DNA of 64,000 nt, from IMG/VR virus record IMGVR_UViG_3300035670_000124, positions 19,349 to 83,348 of that record; one strand, 5' to 3'. The notes below the pieces were generated by a model that made no database searches, was not told the DNA's origin, and saw only the letters and a list, made by a program, of their open reading frames with translations. Position 1 is the first letter of the stretch; each line of letters opens with the position of its first letter. The stretch comes from a virus. This document shows positions 1 through 8,800 of the stretch, one piece after another. The position numbers were made by a program, and so were the translations under genes.

Positions 1-2
1 CT

Positions 3-455
3 ATTGGTGATGTTGATTTATCGGGAGTAAAAAAACAAACAGATCAAACTGTATATGGATTCACAAGAAGAGGTGAAGTTCAAGCTGGTGCCAGTAATTT
101 AGGTAGAGTGTATGGTGGTGGGCAGCAAGCAACTAACGATCCAACTGTAGTAGCACAACAAGTAGCTGCATATAATACACAACAACCAGCAACATATTCT
201 TCTCCAACAGCAAAAAGAAATATGTGGGAATCCAACCTATCACTAATCAAAAAACTTTCCAAGAGCAAGTCTCTCTCAGAAAGTGTTATTCATTTTTCTG
301 ATGAAAACTCTGTTACTATAAATAAAGGAACAGCAAAAAAAGTAATGAAGATTTACAATTCTCTCAACGAAGATAACAAGAAGAAAATCGAGAGAATGTT
401 GTCTGAAGATATTACATCATTCAAACAAGCAATCAATTTTATAGTTAGGCATTAA
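3..455 (+). CDS. C-terminal part of unrecognised protein upstream of the head-assembly genes
   Basis: The reading frame is open from the window edge, so the true start lies upstream. The visible ~150 residues begin with a Gly/Gln/Ala/Thr-rich stretch. They end in a charged helical region (about the last 75 residues) with many Lys, Ser and Glu. I do not recognise the family. It directly precedes a structural gene and the 67/68/21/22/23 head block, where T4-like phages place the portal gene 20. It could be a portal-linked or other virion protein. The LSE followed by Ser near the C-terminal region resembles a gp21 protease site, but this is weak. Confidence 0.6.
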   Translation: MGDVDLSGVKKQTDQTVYGFTRRGEVQAGASNLGRVYGGGQQATNDPTVVAQQVAAYNTQQPATYSSPTAKRNMWESNLSLIKKLSKSKSLSESVIHFSDENSVTINKGTAKKVMKIYNSLNEDNKKKIERMLSEDITSFKQAINFIVRH

Positions 456-456
456 T

Positions 457-978
457 ATGGCAAATTTACTAAGAGAACATAGAATTGTTGATACAAACAG
501 ACGAGCATTGATTAAGTTTGTTTGTGTTTCTGATGGCACACAATTTTCAAATGCCACACTAATAGATGTTTCAACATTAGCATATGCACTAAATGCCAAT
601 GGTTACATCATGACATCTGATACGGACCAAAAATCAACATACAGAACAACAATCAGCAGAATCAAGGGAGCAACTAACATTGGCCCAGATTCTACAGGAT
701 ACCTTAAATTACAGTGGCATGGTGATTCCAACTCAGAAATCATTGTAGTATCCAACGATTCATTTGATTATTCTGGTGAAGCATGGGGAGGAGTTGGTCA
801 CGGCACATTCCCAAATCCAGAGGCAAATAGTTCTGGCGATATTCTAATCTCTACTTATGGTATGAAAGCCAATGACAACTTTACTCTTTTCGTTGAAGTT
901 AGAAAAGAAAGCGGTGATTACGATCAAGGACAAACCGCAGACCCAGCAGCATTCAATAGAGGACCATACTCACTATGA
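457..978 (+). CDS. putative virion structural protein (173 aa)
   Basis: This is a complete gene starting one base after the previous stop, with the next gene overlapping its end by 4 bases (ATGA). The protein is rich in Asp, Asn, Ser and Gly with alternating hydrophobic residues, suggesting a beta-rich fold. It has no signal peptide or membrane segment. Similar proteins are, to my recollection, carried by T4-like marine phages between genes 20 and 21. The structural role is inferred from position. Confidence 0.6.
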   Translation: MANLLREHRIVDTNRRALIKFVCVSDGTQFSNATLIDVSTLAYALNANGYIMTSDTDQKSTYRTTISRIKGATNIGPDSTGYLKLQWHGDSNSEIIVVSNDSFDYSGEAWGGVGHGTFPNPEANSSGDILISTYGMKANDNFTLFVEVRKESGDYDQGQTADPAAFNRGPYSL

Positions 979-1277
979 AATTTATTCAAAACATCATAGA
1001 TAAAAACCTTATTGAAGCCAAAAAAGAATTTGACTTCAAAGTTGCTTCACTTGTCGAGTCTAAGTTGGAAGAAAAGAAAAAGATGATTTCTGCATTCCTC
1101 TATGAAGCAAAAAAAGATAAGAAAAAAGATGATGAAGAAGATGAGGAAGATAAGTCTAAAAAGACAGTAGAAGTTTCTAAAAAGGCAAATCGATCTAGTC
1201 TTGATAATGTGGCTGTATATAATTACCTGAAAAAGAAACGCAAGAAAATGAAATTGGCAGCGAAAAGAAGACAATAA
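975..1277 (+). CDS. 67: prohead core protein, gp67-like (100 aa)
   Basis: The protein has an N-terminal helix, then a Lys/Asp/Glu-rich tract (about residues 47-65), then a basic tail. T4 gp67 is a small, highly charged prohead core protein cleaved by the gp21 protease. Here LIE followed by Ala at residues 12-15 fits the gp21 cleavage rule (Leu/Ile-X-Glu). It lies immediately before a basic small gene and the protease gene, the T4 order 67-68-21. The assignment rests on composition, size, cleavage site and synteny rather than strong sequence identity. Confidence 0.55.
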   Translation: MKFIQNIIDKNLIEAKKEFDFKVASLVESKLEEKKKMISAFLYEAKKDKKKDDEEDEEDKSKKTVEVSKKANRSSLDNVAVYNYLKKKRKKMKLAAKRRQ

Positions 1278-1519
1278 TGGCACGAGTTAAATTAGTCAAA
1301 CTTAGAATTAGAAATGGACAAGTTCAAAGACGAAAGAAAGTGTCTAATGTTCCCGGCTATACTCTCCGTGGTGGCAAGATGACAAAAATGACTGTTGCTG
1401 AAAGACGCAATAGAAGACTCGGCCAAAAGAGAGCAAAGATTAAAAAAAGACCTAAAATGGCTAGAATCATCATGAAAAGAAAAAGGTCTATCCTCAAAAG
1501 AAAAAGATTAGGATTCTAA
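1277..1519 (+). CDS. very basic small head protein, position of gp68 (80 aa)
   Basis: The protein is 80 residues long, roughly half Lys/Arg, with a C-terminal run of Lys-Arg clusters ending RKRLGF. It overlaps the previous stop by one base and sits just before the protease gene, where T4 has gene 68 (prohead core). Small basic proteins of this type are common here in T4-like marine phages. A core or DNA-neutralising role is inferred. The ORF and its neighbours are secure, the function is not. Confidence 0.55.
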   Translation: MARVKLVKLRIRNGQVQRRKKVSNVPGYTLRGGKMTKMTVAERRNRRLGQKRAKIKKRPKMARIIMKRKRSILKRKRLGF

Positions 1520-1523
1520 ACAA

Positions 1524-2180
1524 ATGAAATTAATTTCAGAAGAAATCTCAGAGATCAAATATCTCATAGAAGACAATAAAGAAAGTGGTAAGAAGTCTTA
1601 TCATATTTCTGGCATCTTCATGCAAGCAGATCAAAAGAATAAAAACGGCAGAGTATATCCTTTTGCTACACTAAATAAAGAAGTAGACAGATACAACTCT
1701 GAGTATGTAAATAAGAATCGTGCATATGGAGAACTTGGTCATCCTGATAATCCAACGATCAATCTGGATAGAGTTTCACATATGATTACAAGTCTTCGTC
1801 CAGATGGAAATAATTTCATAGGCAAAGCTAAAATTGTAGATACTCCTATGGGAAATATAGTGAAAGGTCTATTAGACTCTGGTGCTAATTTAGGTGTTTC
1901 AACAAGAGGTGTAGGTTCACTAAAGCCACATAATGGTTATCAATTAGTTCAAGATGATTACAAACTTGCTACAGCAGCAGATATCGTCGCAGACCCTTCT
2001 GCTCCAAACGCATTTGTTGAAGGTATTATGGAGAACTACGACTGGTGGTTAGATAATCTTACTGGAAAATGGCACCAAAGATATGTCGAACAGACAAGAA
2101 AGCAAATAAAAACATTTTCTAGGAGACAAATTGAAGAAAAATCTCTTATATTGTTTGAAAATCTCATAAAAAGTATTTAA
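1524..2180 (+). CDS. 21: prohead core protein protease gp21
   Basis: This serine protease cleaves head proteins and the scaffold during prohead maturation. The conserved His lies in GELGHPD (about residues 70-76) and the nucleophilic Ser in LGVSTRG (about residues 126-132), spaced as in the T4 gp21/herpes-assemblin-like family. Length (218 aa) matches T4 gp21. The N-terminus contains possible self-cleavage sites (LISE, LIED). It is followed directly by a homing endonuclease gene and then by the scaffold gene 22. Confidence 0.92.
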   Translation: MKLISEEISEIKYLIEDNKESGKKSYHISGIFMQADQKNKNGRVYPFATLNKEVDRYNSEYVNKNRAYGELGHPDNPTINLDRVSHMITSLRPDGNNFIGKAKIVDTPMGNIVKGLLDSGANLGVSTRGVGSLKPHNGYQLVQDDYKLATAADIVADPSAPNAFVEGIMENYDWWLDNLTGKWHQRYVEQTRKQIKTFSRRQIEEKSLILFENLIKSI

Positions 2181-2181
2181 T

Positions 2182-2817
2182 ATGTATTATGTATATGCAC
2201 TAGTAGACCCTATTAATAATATTCCTTTTTACATCGGCAAAGGAAAGGGCGATAGAGCATATACGCATATTAATGGTAGAGATAAAAATAATTTGAAAAA
2301 ACTATCAACAATAAATAATATAAGAATGCTCGGTCACGAACCTAGAGTTACATATATTGTTGAAAATATAGATGATGAAAAATATGCATATGATCTAGAA
2401 TATCATATGATAAAAATTTGTCACAGTATGTTTGGAAAACATATCACGAATAGAGTTGGTGTAGACTTAAGACCTCCTTCTAGATTAGGTATACCAAATT
2501 CAGAAAAAGCAAAAGAAAAAATATCTAATGCTTTGAGAATGAGACGCAGACCTCCTATGACACAAGAGCAAAAAGATAAAATATCTGCTGCGAATATAAA
2601 CAAAAAGAAACCCGAGAGAAGTTCTAACCATAAAAAGAACATAGGAAACAGTAAATCTAAATGGTATATTATAACTTTTCCGGATGGACACAAAGAAGAA
2701 ATTTTTAATATGAATGAATTTTGTAGAATATATGAATTGTCACAGTCGCATTTATATTCTACTACAACTGGAAAAAGAAAACACCATAAGGGATTTTCTG
2801 CTATCTCAAAATTGTAA
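2182..2817 (+). CDS. GIY-YIG homing endonuclease with NUMOD motifs
   Basis: The N-terminal GIY-YIG nuclease module reads YYVYALVDP...PFYIGKGKGDR (residues 2-28). A conserved Glu (YDLEYHM) follows near residue 73. Two NUMOD3-like segments (SEKAKEKISNALRMRR, TQEQKDKISAANINKKKP) and a C-terminal helix-turn-helix-like NUMOD1 region would bind DNA. The start lies one base after the gene 21 stop with no convincing ribosome site, so translational coupling is likely. It is an insertion between genes 21 and 22. Confidence 0.9.
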   Translation: MYYVYALVDPINNIPFYIGKGKGDRAYTHINGRDKNNLKKLSTINNIRMLGHEPRVTYIVENIDDEKYAYDLEYHMIKICHSMFGKHITNRVGVDLRPPSRLGIPNSEKAKEKISNALRMRRRPPMTQEQKDKISAANINKKKPERSSNHKKNIGNSKSKWYIITFPDGHKEEIFNMNEFCRIYELSQSHLYSTTTGKRKHHKGFSAISKL

Positions 2818-2821
2818 GAAT

Positions 2822-2829
2822 TATAAATA
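2822..2829 (+). promoter_or_regulatory. T4-type late promoter for gene 22
   Basis: A perfect TATAAATA late -10 element lies 27 bases before the gene 22 start codon. Transcription would begin about six bases downstream. It would be read by RNA polymerase carrying gp55, which is encoded in this window, with the gp45 clamp. Confidence 0.85.
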
Positions 2830-2855
2830 CTAAAATAAAAAAGGAGTTAACTATA

Positions 2856-4100
2856 ATGGCTAAGTCATTAACAGAAACAGCAAAGCAGATTCTAATGAAA
2901 GAATCTGATGATCCTACGCCAGATCGTGGTGCAAAGTCTATGACACCTAATATGCAGACATTACATCCCGGTTCAAGGTCCGTAGAAGGCAGATTTGCTA
3001 ATCCTGGATCAAATGCTCCCGGTGGTGCAGAAGCTGCTGAAGATTTGGGTCCAGCATTGGTAAACAATACAGATGTTCCACCTTCAGCCAAGGCTGCTGC
3101 AAAGATGGGTAAAGATAATTCTCGTTCTGCCCAATCTGCCGTTCCTGCTGAAAAACCAACACAACAGGCATCAATTATGGAAGACGAAGAAGTAGAAATT
3201 TCTGAAGAACTAGAAGCATTCATCAACGAGATGATTGAAGAAGGTTACTCAGAAGATGAGATTGCAGAAGCAATTGCTGAAAACTTTGAAATCGTAGAAG
3301 AAAAAGACGAAGACGAAAAAGAAGATGAAAAAGAAGACAAGAAAGAAATGGACGAGTCTTCACATATGAATAAAGAAACAATGAAAGAGCACGTTGATGC
3401 CCTTCTTGCTGGTGAAAACCTATCAGAAGATTTCCGTGCCAAAGCTGAAACAATCTTTGAGTCTGCCGTTCTAACACGAGTCCAAGAAGAAGTTTCTGTT
3501 CTTGAAGAAGCATATGCAAAATCTCTTGAAGAAGAAGTTTCTGCTATCATGGAACAACTTACAGAACAAGTCGATTCATATCTATCATATGTTGTCGAAC
3601 AATGGGTAGCTGAAAATGAAGTTGCCATTGAAACAGGTCTTCGCACAGAAATCACCGAAGAATTTATTTCTGGCCTTAAGACACTATTTGCAGAAAACTA
3701 CATTGATGTTCCAGAAGACAAAGTATCTGTAGTTGAAGAACTAGGCTCAAGAGTTGAAGCACTAGAAAACCAACTCAACGAAGAGATTTCCAAGAATGTT
3801 GAACTAACAAAAACACTTAACGAATCTCTCAAGCACGAAATCATCTCTAATGCATGTGAAGGTCTAACAAACACAGAAGCTGAGAAACTACTAACTCTCG
3901 CTGAAAATGTAAACTTCACATCACCAGACGAGTTTGCTGGTAAAGTAGCCACCCTCCGTGAAGGCTATTTCACTAAGCCAGTGAATAGACTAGACGCACT
4001 TGATCCAGTAGAACCATCAGATGGAAAAGTGTTAACTGAAGAATTGAGTGGCCCAATGGCTGCTTATGTAAGAACTTTAGGTAAAAAATTACCAAGATAA
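2856..4100 (+). CDS. 22: prohead scaffolding core protein gp22
   Basis: This is the major scaffold protein of the prohead, degraded by gp21 after assembly. The 414-residue protein is strongly acidic and helical. It has a Glu/Asp/Lys block near residues 148-170 and long coiled-coil-prone segments after residue 200. LTE followed by Thr at residues 5-8 fits a gp21 site, as do further I/L-X-Glu sites. It has a good ribosome site (AAGGAG) and lies directly ahead of the capsid gene. Position and composition make the call firm although sequence identity to T4 gp22 is low. Confidence 0.88.
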   Translation: MAKSLTETAKQILMKESDDPTPDRGAKSMTPNMQTLHPGSRSVEGRFANPGSNAPGGAEAAEDLGPALVNNTDVPPSAKAAAKMGKDNSRSAQSAVPAEKPTQQASIMEDEEVEISEELEAFINEMIEEGYSEDEIAEAIAENFEIVEEKDEDEKEDEKEDKKEMDESSHMNKETMKEHVDALLAGENLSEDFRAKAETIFESAVLTRVQEEVSVLEEAYAKSLEEEVSAIMEQLTEQVDSYLSYVVEQWVAENEVAIETGLRTEITEEFISGLKTLFAENYIDVPEDKVSVVEELGSRVEALENQLNEEISKNVELTKTLNESLKHEIISNACEGLTNTEAEKLLTLAENVNFTSPDEFAGKVATLREGYFTKPVNRLDALDPVEPSDGKVLTEELSGPMAAYVRTLGKKLPR

Positions 4101-4128
4101 TAAAAACCCTATAAGGAGAATAACAAAA

Positions 4129-5469
4129 ATGTATCTTTCAGAAGCCCTAGAAAATAAGTGGTCCCCAGTTCTCGACCACGACGGTCTTTCAAAAATTAAA
4201 GACCCATATCGTCGTGCAGTTACTGCTATCATTCTTGAGAACCAAGAAAAAGCAATGGCTGAAGAATCACGCCAACTAAATGAAACCGCACCAACAAATG
4301 CTGGTGGTGGTCTTGGTTCAGGCACAAACATTGCTGCATACGATCCAATTCTTATCTCACTAGTTCGTCGTGCACTACCAAACCTCATTGCTTATGACAT
4401 CTGTGGTGTTCAGCCTATGACTGGTCCAACAGGACTAATTTTCGCAATGCGTTCACGTTACAAGAATCAAACTGGCACAGAAGCACTATTCAACGAAGCA
4501 AATACTGCTTTCTCTGGTACAAATGCTCTCGGTGCTAATGGTAACGTCCGTGGTTCATTTGCCAACACAAACCCAGTTTTTGCTCTAGGTGACGACGACG
4601 TTTATGGCTATGGCCGTGGCATGACAACTGGTCAAGCAGAAGCACTCGGTGACGTTTCAACAAATCAATTTGCTGAAATGGCATTCAACATCGACAAGGT
4701 TACTGTTACTGCCCGTAGCCGTGCTCTAAAAGCAGAGTACACAATGGAACTAGCACAAGACCTCAAAGCAGTTCACGGTCTTGATGCAGAAACCGAACTA
4801 GCTAACATTCTTTCAACAGAAATTCTTGCTGAAATCAATCGTGAAGTAGTTCGTACAATCTATTCTTCTGCTACAGTTGGTGCACAATATGGTGTTACAT
4901 CTGCTGGTACATTCGATCTTGATACAGATTCAAATGGCCGTTGGTCAGTTGAAAAGTTCAAAGGTATGGTTTTCCAAATCGAACGTGAATGCAACGCTAT
5001 TGCTCGTGCAACACGTAGAGGGAAGGGCAATACCCTAATCGTTTCTTCAGACGTTGCTTCTGCTCTTGCAATGGCTGGTGTTCTCGATTATACACCTGCT
5101 CTACAAGCCGATCTAGTTGTTGACGACACAGGTAATACCTTTGCTGGCACACTACATGGCCGAATCAAAGTTTATATCGATCCATATTTCGGTGGTTCCG
5201 CTAATGGCGATGAACTCTGCACAGTTGGTTATAAAGGTACATCACCTTATGACGCTGGTCTATTCTATTGCCCATACGTTCCACTACAAATGGTTCGTGC
5301 AATCGGTCAAGACACCTTCCAACCAAAGATCGGCTTCAAAACCCGTTATGGTATGGTTGCTAACCCATTTGCTACTGCTGCTGGTGATGGTGCTGTTGCT
5401 CCACGTAACACCAATGCCAACAACGCAAACATCTACTACAGAATTTTCAGAGTCCGTAACCTCACATAA
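4129..5469 (+). CDS. 23: major capsid protein gp23
   Basis: This protein forms the hexamers of the T4-like head. The 446-residue protein contains the conserved stretch from residue ~80 on (LVRRALPNLIAYDICGVQPM, then TGLIFAMRSRY). A gp21 cleavage site, Leu50-Asn51-Glu52 followed by Thr, would remove the N-terminal delta region. Codon use is more biased (GGT, CGT, ATC, AAC) than in neighbours, as expected for the most abundant protein. A ribosome site AAGGAGA precedes the start and a strong intrinsic terminator follows. No separate gene 24 is visible here. Confidence 0.97.
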   Translation: MYLSEALENKWSPVLDHDGLSKIKDPYRRAVTAIILENQEKAMAEESRQLNETAPTNAGGGLGSGTNIAAYDPILISLVRRALPNLIAYDICGVQPMTGPTGLIFAMRSRYKNQTGTEALFNEANTAFSGTNALGANGNVRGSFANTNPVFALGDDDVYGYGRGMTTGQAEALGDVSTNQFAEMAFNIDKVTVTARSRALKAEYTMELAQDLKAVHGLDAETELANILSTEILAEINREVVRTIYSSATVGAQYGVTSAGTFDLDTDSNGRWSVEKFKGMVFQIERECNAIARATRRGKGNTLIVSSDVASALAMAGVLDYTPALQADLVVDDTGNTFAGTLHGRIKVYIDPYFGGSANGDELCTVGYKGTSPYDAGLFYCPYVPLQMVRAIGQDTFQPKIGFKTRYGMVANPFATAAGDGAVAPRNTNANNANIYYRIFRVRNLT

Positions 5470-5500
5470 TTCTGTTAATAATAAGAACAATAAAATACTA

Positions 5501-5527
5501 AAGAGGGGAGAAATCCCCTCTTTTTTT
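5501..5527 (+). terminator. intrinsic terminator after gene 23
   Basis: A 7-bp perfect stem (AGAGGGG pairing with CCCCTCT) with loop AGAAAT is followed by a run of T. It closes the head-gene transcript, and a new late promoter starts 8 bases further on. Confidence 0.93.
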
Positions 5528-5534
5528 GTGGTTT

Positions 5535-5542
5535 TATAAATA
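5535..5542 (+). promoter_or_regulatory. T4-type late promoter
   Basis: A perfect TATAAATA sits just after the gene 23 terminator and 31 bases before the next start codon. It would restart late transcription of the structural genes at 5574-8738. Confidence 0.85.
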
Positions 5543-5573
5543 TACATGATAACTCAAAATAAGAGATGGTATA

Positions 5574-6875
5574 ATGGCACAATTTAGAAAAGACACATAT
5601 CGTTATCTTCCACAAGAAACTACTATATTTGAAGCAGTTATGTTGGCAGATCAATATGGTAATTTAGTCGGTGCAGCCAATCCTTCAGGCATGGCTGTAG
5701 ATGCCTTTGGTCGTGCAAGAGTTTCAACACCACTAACATTATTTGATTCACAACATCGTTATGACCCAAACGGTAAATTTCATACTGCCAATACTGGTGG
5801 TGGAACATATTCATATACTGCAAATACTGCTGCATTTTCAATGAGTGTTAATACTTCATCCGGAGCAGAAGTTATTCGTGAAACTAGAAGGGTGTTTGCA
5901 TACCAGCCAGGAAAATCTCTACAGATTCTACAAACATTTATTATGAATCCTGCAAAAGAAGGATTGAGACAAAGAGTTGGATACTTTGATACTAGAAACG
6001 GAATATTCTTGGAACTTGATGGTTCAACATTATCATTTGTCAAAAGAAGCAATTCTACAAGCACACCAACTGATACTCCAGTTGAACAAGCAGATTGGAA
6101 TTATGATAAATTAGATGGAGCAGGTCCATCCGGTTTGACATTAGATATTACCAAAGCACAGATTATGTTTATTGATATTGAATGGCTTGGTCTTGGAACA
6201 GTTCGTTGTGGGTTTGTTATCAACGGTCAATTGATTCATTGTCATTCATTCCATCATGCAAATATTGTAGATGGTCCATATATGACTACTGCTTGTCTTC
6301 CAGTTAGACTTGAAATTACAAATACCGACACAACGGCAAACAATTCTACTCTCAAACAAGTATGTTCTTCTGTAGTGTCAGAAGGCGGTTATGAATTAAG
6401 AGGAAAGCCAAGATCAATCGGAACCCCTGCAAATTCTGTCATTGATATGGCAACTGCTGGTATATGGTATCCAATAGTTTCAATACGATTGAAAGCAGAC
6501 CAATTAGATTCTATTGTGATTCCAACAAACATTTCATTCCTTGCAGAAGGAAATAATGGTAGAGCCAAATATGCTCTGATCTCTGGTGGAACACTTGGCG
6601 GAAATACCGTATTCACATCTGCTGCATCAGATTCTCCTGTAGAATATAATATGGTAGCAAATTCTATCTCTGGCGGAACTGTTGTTCAACAAGGTTTAGT
6701 AGGAATAACCAATCAAACATCTGCATTAGTATCATTAGACAAAGATGCTCTTTTCAAATATCAGCTATCAAGAAATGGTCTGACAAATACACCAGAAGTT
6801 CTAACACTTGCAGGAATGGCAGGAACTGCTGGTGATGATGCTTCAGGAACAATAGATTGGGAGGAAGTAACATAA
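5574..6875 (+). CDS. putative virion structural protein (433 aa)
   Basis: The protein is large, beta-rich, and high in Gly, Thr, Asn and Ser. It has its own late promoter between genes 23 and 3. I recognise no catalytic motif, signal peptide or membrane segment. The region DTRNGIFLELDGSTLSFVKR and the many alternating hydrophobic strands suggest a carbohydrate-binding or fibre-like fold of the jelly-roll type. Similar proteins occur, from memory, in marine T4-like phages as virion components. A head decoration or whisker-like function is possible but not shown. Confidence 0.6.
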   Translation: MAQFRKDTYRYLPQETTIFEAVMLADQYGNLVGAANPSGMAVDAFGRARVSTPLTLFDSQHRYDPNGKFHTANTGGGTYSYTANTAAFSMSVNTSSGAEVIRETRRVFAYQPGKSLQILQTFIMNPAKEGLRQRVGYFDTRNGIFLELDGSTLSFVKRSNSTSTPTDTPVEQADWNYDKLDGAGPSGLTLDITKAQIMFIDIEWLGLGTVRCGFVINGQLIHCHSFHHANIVDGPYMTTACLPVRLEITNTDTTANNSTLKQVCSSVVSEGGYELRGKPRSIGTPANSVIDMATAGIWYPIVSIRLKADQLDSIVIPTNISFLAEGNNGRAKYALISGGTLGGNTVFTSAASDSPVEYNMVANSISGGTVVQQGLVGITNQTSALVSLDKDALFKYQLSRNGLTNTPEVLTLAGMAGTAGDDASGTIDWEEVT

Positions 6876-7114
6876 TTATTCTTCGCAAAAAAGAACTCAT
6901 ATTAGTAGGCGTAATATATTATATACCAGACTACACTAATCTACTAAATGAATTTTATTGGCAGTGTGAAGACATTGTTCCAGATATGCCAAGAGTGCAT
7001 AAGTTTCTAAACTACTGGAAAGATAATATTGATGCAGTAATCAAAGAAGTTCAAGTGAGTGTTGGTAATACTTCAGAATATGTCAATGCTGACTTTTATA
7101 AGGTAATCAACTAA
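6857..7114 (+). CDS. small conserved hypothetical protein (about 80 aa)
   Basis: The frame runs past the previous stop and overlaps its end. The conserved-looking part begins at VGVIYYIPDYTNLLNEFYWQ and is aromatic and acidic. No ATG exists near the ribosome site. The only standard starts are TTG at 6857, which contains the Shine-Dalgarno-like GGGAGG itself, or a rare ATA/ATT codon at 6872/6875 placed correctly behind that site. The start is therefore unsettled. It ends with TAATG overlap into the next gene. Function unknown. Confidence 0.55.
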   Translation: MGGSNIIILRKKELILVGVIYYIPDYTNLLNEFYWQCEDIVPDMPRVHKFLNYWKDNIDAVIKEVQVSVGNTSEYVNADFYKVIN

Positions 7115-8220
7115 TGTTAAGATTCAAAGAATACACATACCTGACAGAAGCAAGAGCCAAGGATATTATAGAAAAATATCCTCACTTATCTGAACTTCCA
7201 AAGAAACATCTATCTTCATATGGTGAATGGTTAGGTAAAAATATTCCTCCAGATGCAGATATGAAAGAAGTAGCAAAGACAATAGAAGACTTTCATTCTG
7301 TAAAAGACATCATGCACAAAGATGACAGAGACATTAACTCATATGAAAATTATGATAGTTTGAGTAAAAATGTGACGTTTCACTTGAGAAAAAGAGAGTT
7401 TAAGAAACAACAAGAAAATGCTGTTGTTCCCGTCCATGAAAGTGATAATATCAAAGTAAATAGAGTTGATACCAAAGAAGCATGTATCAAAAATTATGGT
7501 GGAGGAAAGACTAATTGGTGTGTTGCTGCCACAGGTAAGGAAAATGCTTTCGAGCATTATAGGGATGCAAATGCCGAACCGGGTGAAAGAAATCATATGT
7601 ATACTATCCATACACCATCAGGAGTATATGCCTATCATGAAGGTGAAGGCGGTATAGCAAGAGATTCAAGAGATAATGAAGTTAGTTTACTTGATCTTAC
7701 CAAAAAACATCCAGAACTGAAAGATATTCCTGCACTTAAAAAATCAAAATATGGTAAATTATTTGAAGATGAAGATAGTCTTCGCACATATATGAAAAAA
7801 TCTCCTGGTACATCTGATGCATCTAAAAGAATTAAAAGAAGAATCGTAGAAGGCTCAGAAACACTCGCACATGAGTTTATAGACCATCCATCAGATGATG
7901 TAAGAGCAGCAGCAGCCAAATGGGAATCTGTTGCCGACAAATATATGAATCCAGGTAAAGGTATGTTTTTCACCAAGAAACCAGAAAGATCGCCAACAGT
8001 TCTTGCTGCAATAGCCAATCATCATCCCGAACATGCAGAAGTTTTACATAAACATCCTGATGAACAAGTGCGTGCAGCAGCAGCAAGCCATTCACATATT
8101 GCAGAAAAATTGCTAGATAACAGAGAAAATGATCCTCTAGTATTAGCCACAATAAAATATCACCATCGAGATTTATGGGACTGGCATCCAAATGGCAAAG
8201 AAGCAAATATGAGGAAGTAA
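7114..8220 (+). CDS. putative packaged internal virion protein with YGxGTxWC-type module
   Basis: The first 13 residues (MLRFKEYTYLTEA) look like the T4 capsid-targeting sequence of internal proteins, with LTE|Ala at residues 10-13 fitting gp21 cleavage. A central module reads CIKNYGGGKTNWCVAAT (about residues 124-140) followed by an aromatic/Gly-rich stretch. The last ~130 residues hold HPEHAEVLHKHP-type helical repeats like leucine-rich-variant/HEAT units. A paralog with the same layout is at 52609-53592. I infer a protein injected with the DNA. The enzymatic role of the Tyr/Gly/Trp/Cys module is unknown. Confidence 0.55.
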   Translation: MLRFKEYTYLTEARAKDIIEKYPHLSELPKKHLSSYGEWLGKNIPPDADMKEVAKTIEDFHSVKDIMHKDDRDINSYENYDSLSKNVTFHLRKREFKKQQENAVVPVHESDNIKVNRVDTKEACIKNYGGGKTNWCVAATGKENAFEHYRDANAEPGERNHMYTIHTPSGVYAYHEGEGGIARDSRDNEVSLLDLTKKHPELKDIPALKKSKYGKLFEDEDSLRTYMKKSPGTSDASKRIKRRIVEGSETLAHEFIDHPSDDVRAAAAKWESVADKYMNPGKGMFFTKKPERSPTVLAAIANHHPEHAEVLHKHPDEQVRAAAASHSHIAEKLLDNRENDPLVLATIKYHHRDLWDWHPNGKEANMRK

Positions 8221-8738
8221 TGTCAAATCAATCAGTATTAACTAAGATTCCAGAAAACACCAGTTTTCTACAAGCAACTAAATTTACATTCTCGTTTCCT
8301 ACAATGCCTTTCTTGCGGTATTTTGCTCAAACGGCAGAAATTCCAGGCATATCAACATCACCAGTTCAGGTGCCTTCACCATTTGCCAATATGTTTAGGC
8401 ATGGTGATACATTGGTATATGATCAATTTAATATAACAGCAATCGTAGATGAAGACCTTAGAACATGGGAAGAAACTCATGATTGGTTGGTAGCATTAAC
8501 CAAACCACAAGATTACGCTCAGTATATTAGATTCTATAACGAACAAAAGACGCCATATCATGATGCAGTCCTGACGATCAATACAAACTCTAATATACAG
8601 AATATACGTATCTTATTTAAGAACTGCCATCCATATGCTCTATCTGGTATTCAGTTTGATACCAAAAACAATGCTGATAATACTATTGTCATGGATGTGA
8701 CATTTAGGTATGACTTTTTTGAGATACAAAGACTATAA
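8220..8738 (+). CDS. 3: tail completion / sheath stabiliser protein gp3-like
   Basis: The start is the ATG overlapping the upstream stop (TAATG), with GAGGAAG before it. The protein has tail-tube/terminator-like features: FTFSFPTMPF near the start, then EIPGIS, then DEDLRTWEETHDWLVALTKP (about residues 76-95), then a C-terminal beta pattern. T4 gp3 has the same DE-L...W-L core. In T4-like cyanophages gene 3 sits between 23 and uvsY, as here. Its last bases overlap the next late promoter. Confidence 0.72.
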   Translation: MSNQSVLTKIPENTSFLQATKFTFSFPTMPFLRYFAQTAEIPGISTSPVQVPSPFANMFRHGDTLVYDQFNITAIVDEDLRTWEETHDWLVALTKPQDYAQYIRFYNEQKTPYHDAVLTINTNSNIQNIRILFKNCHPYALSGIQFDTKNNADNTIVMDVTFRYDFFEIQRL

Positions 8739-8741
8739 ATA
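8734..8741 (+). promoter_or_regulatory. T4-type late promoter for GIY-YIG gene
   Basis: A perfect TATAAATA overlaps the gene 3 stop codon. The predicted start site (about six bases downstream, near 8747) coincides with the first base of a conserved hairpin. Confidence 0.8.
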
Positions 8742-8746
8742 GAAAT

Positions 8747-8800
8747 GTAGGTCACGATGCTACCAACATCTACCTACCCTAATGCTAAACAGGAGCACCA
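8747..8800 (+). promoter_or_regulatory. structured mRNA leader of GIY-YIG gene (copy 1)
   Basis: Outer stem GTAGGT (8747-8752) pairs with ACCTAC (8772-8777). Inner stem GATG (8756-8759) pairs with CATC (8767-8770), with a CAC bulge on the 5' side. A second hairpin TGCT/AGCA (8783-8786 with 8794-8797) holds the ribosome site AGGAG. The copy at 53992-54041 keeps the fold with different bases, so the pairing is supported by covariation. Confidence 0.75.
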
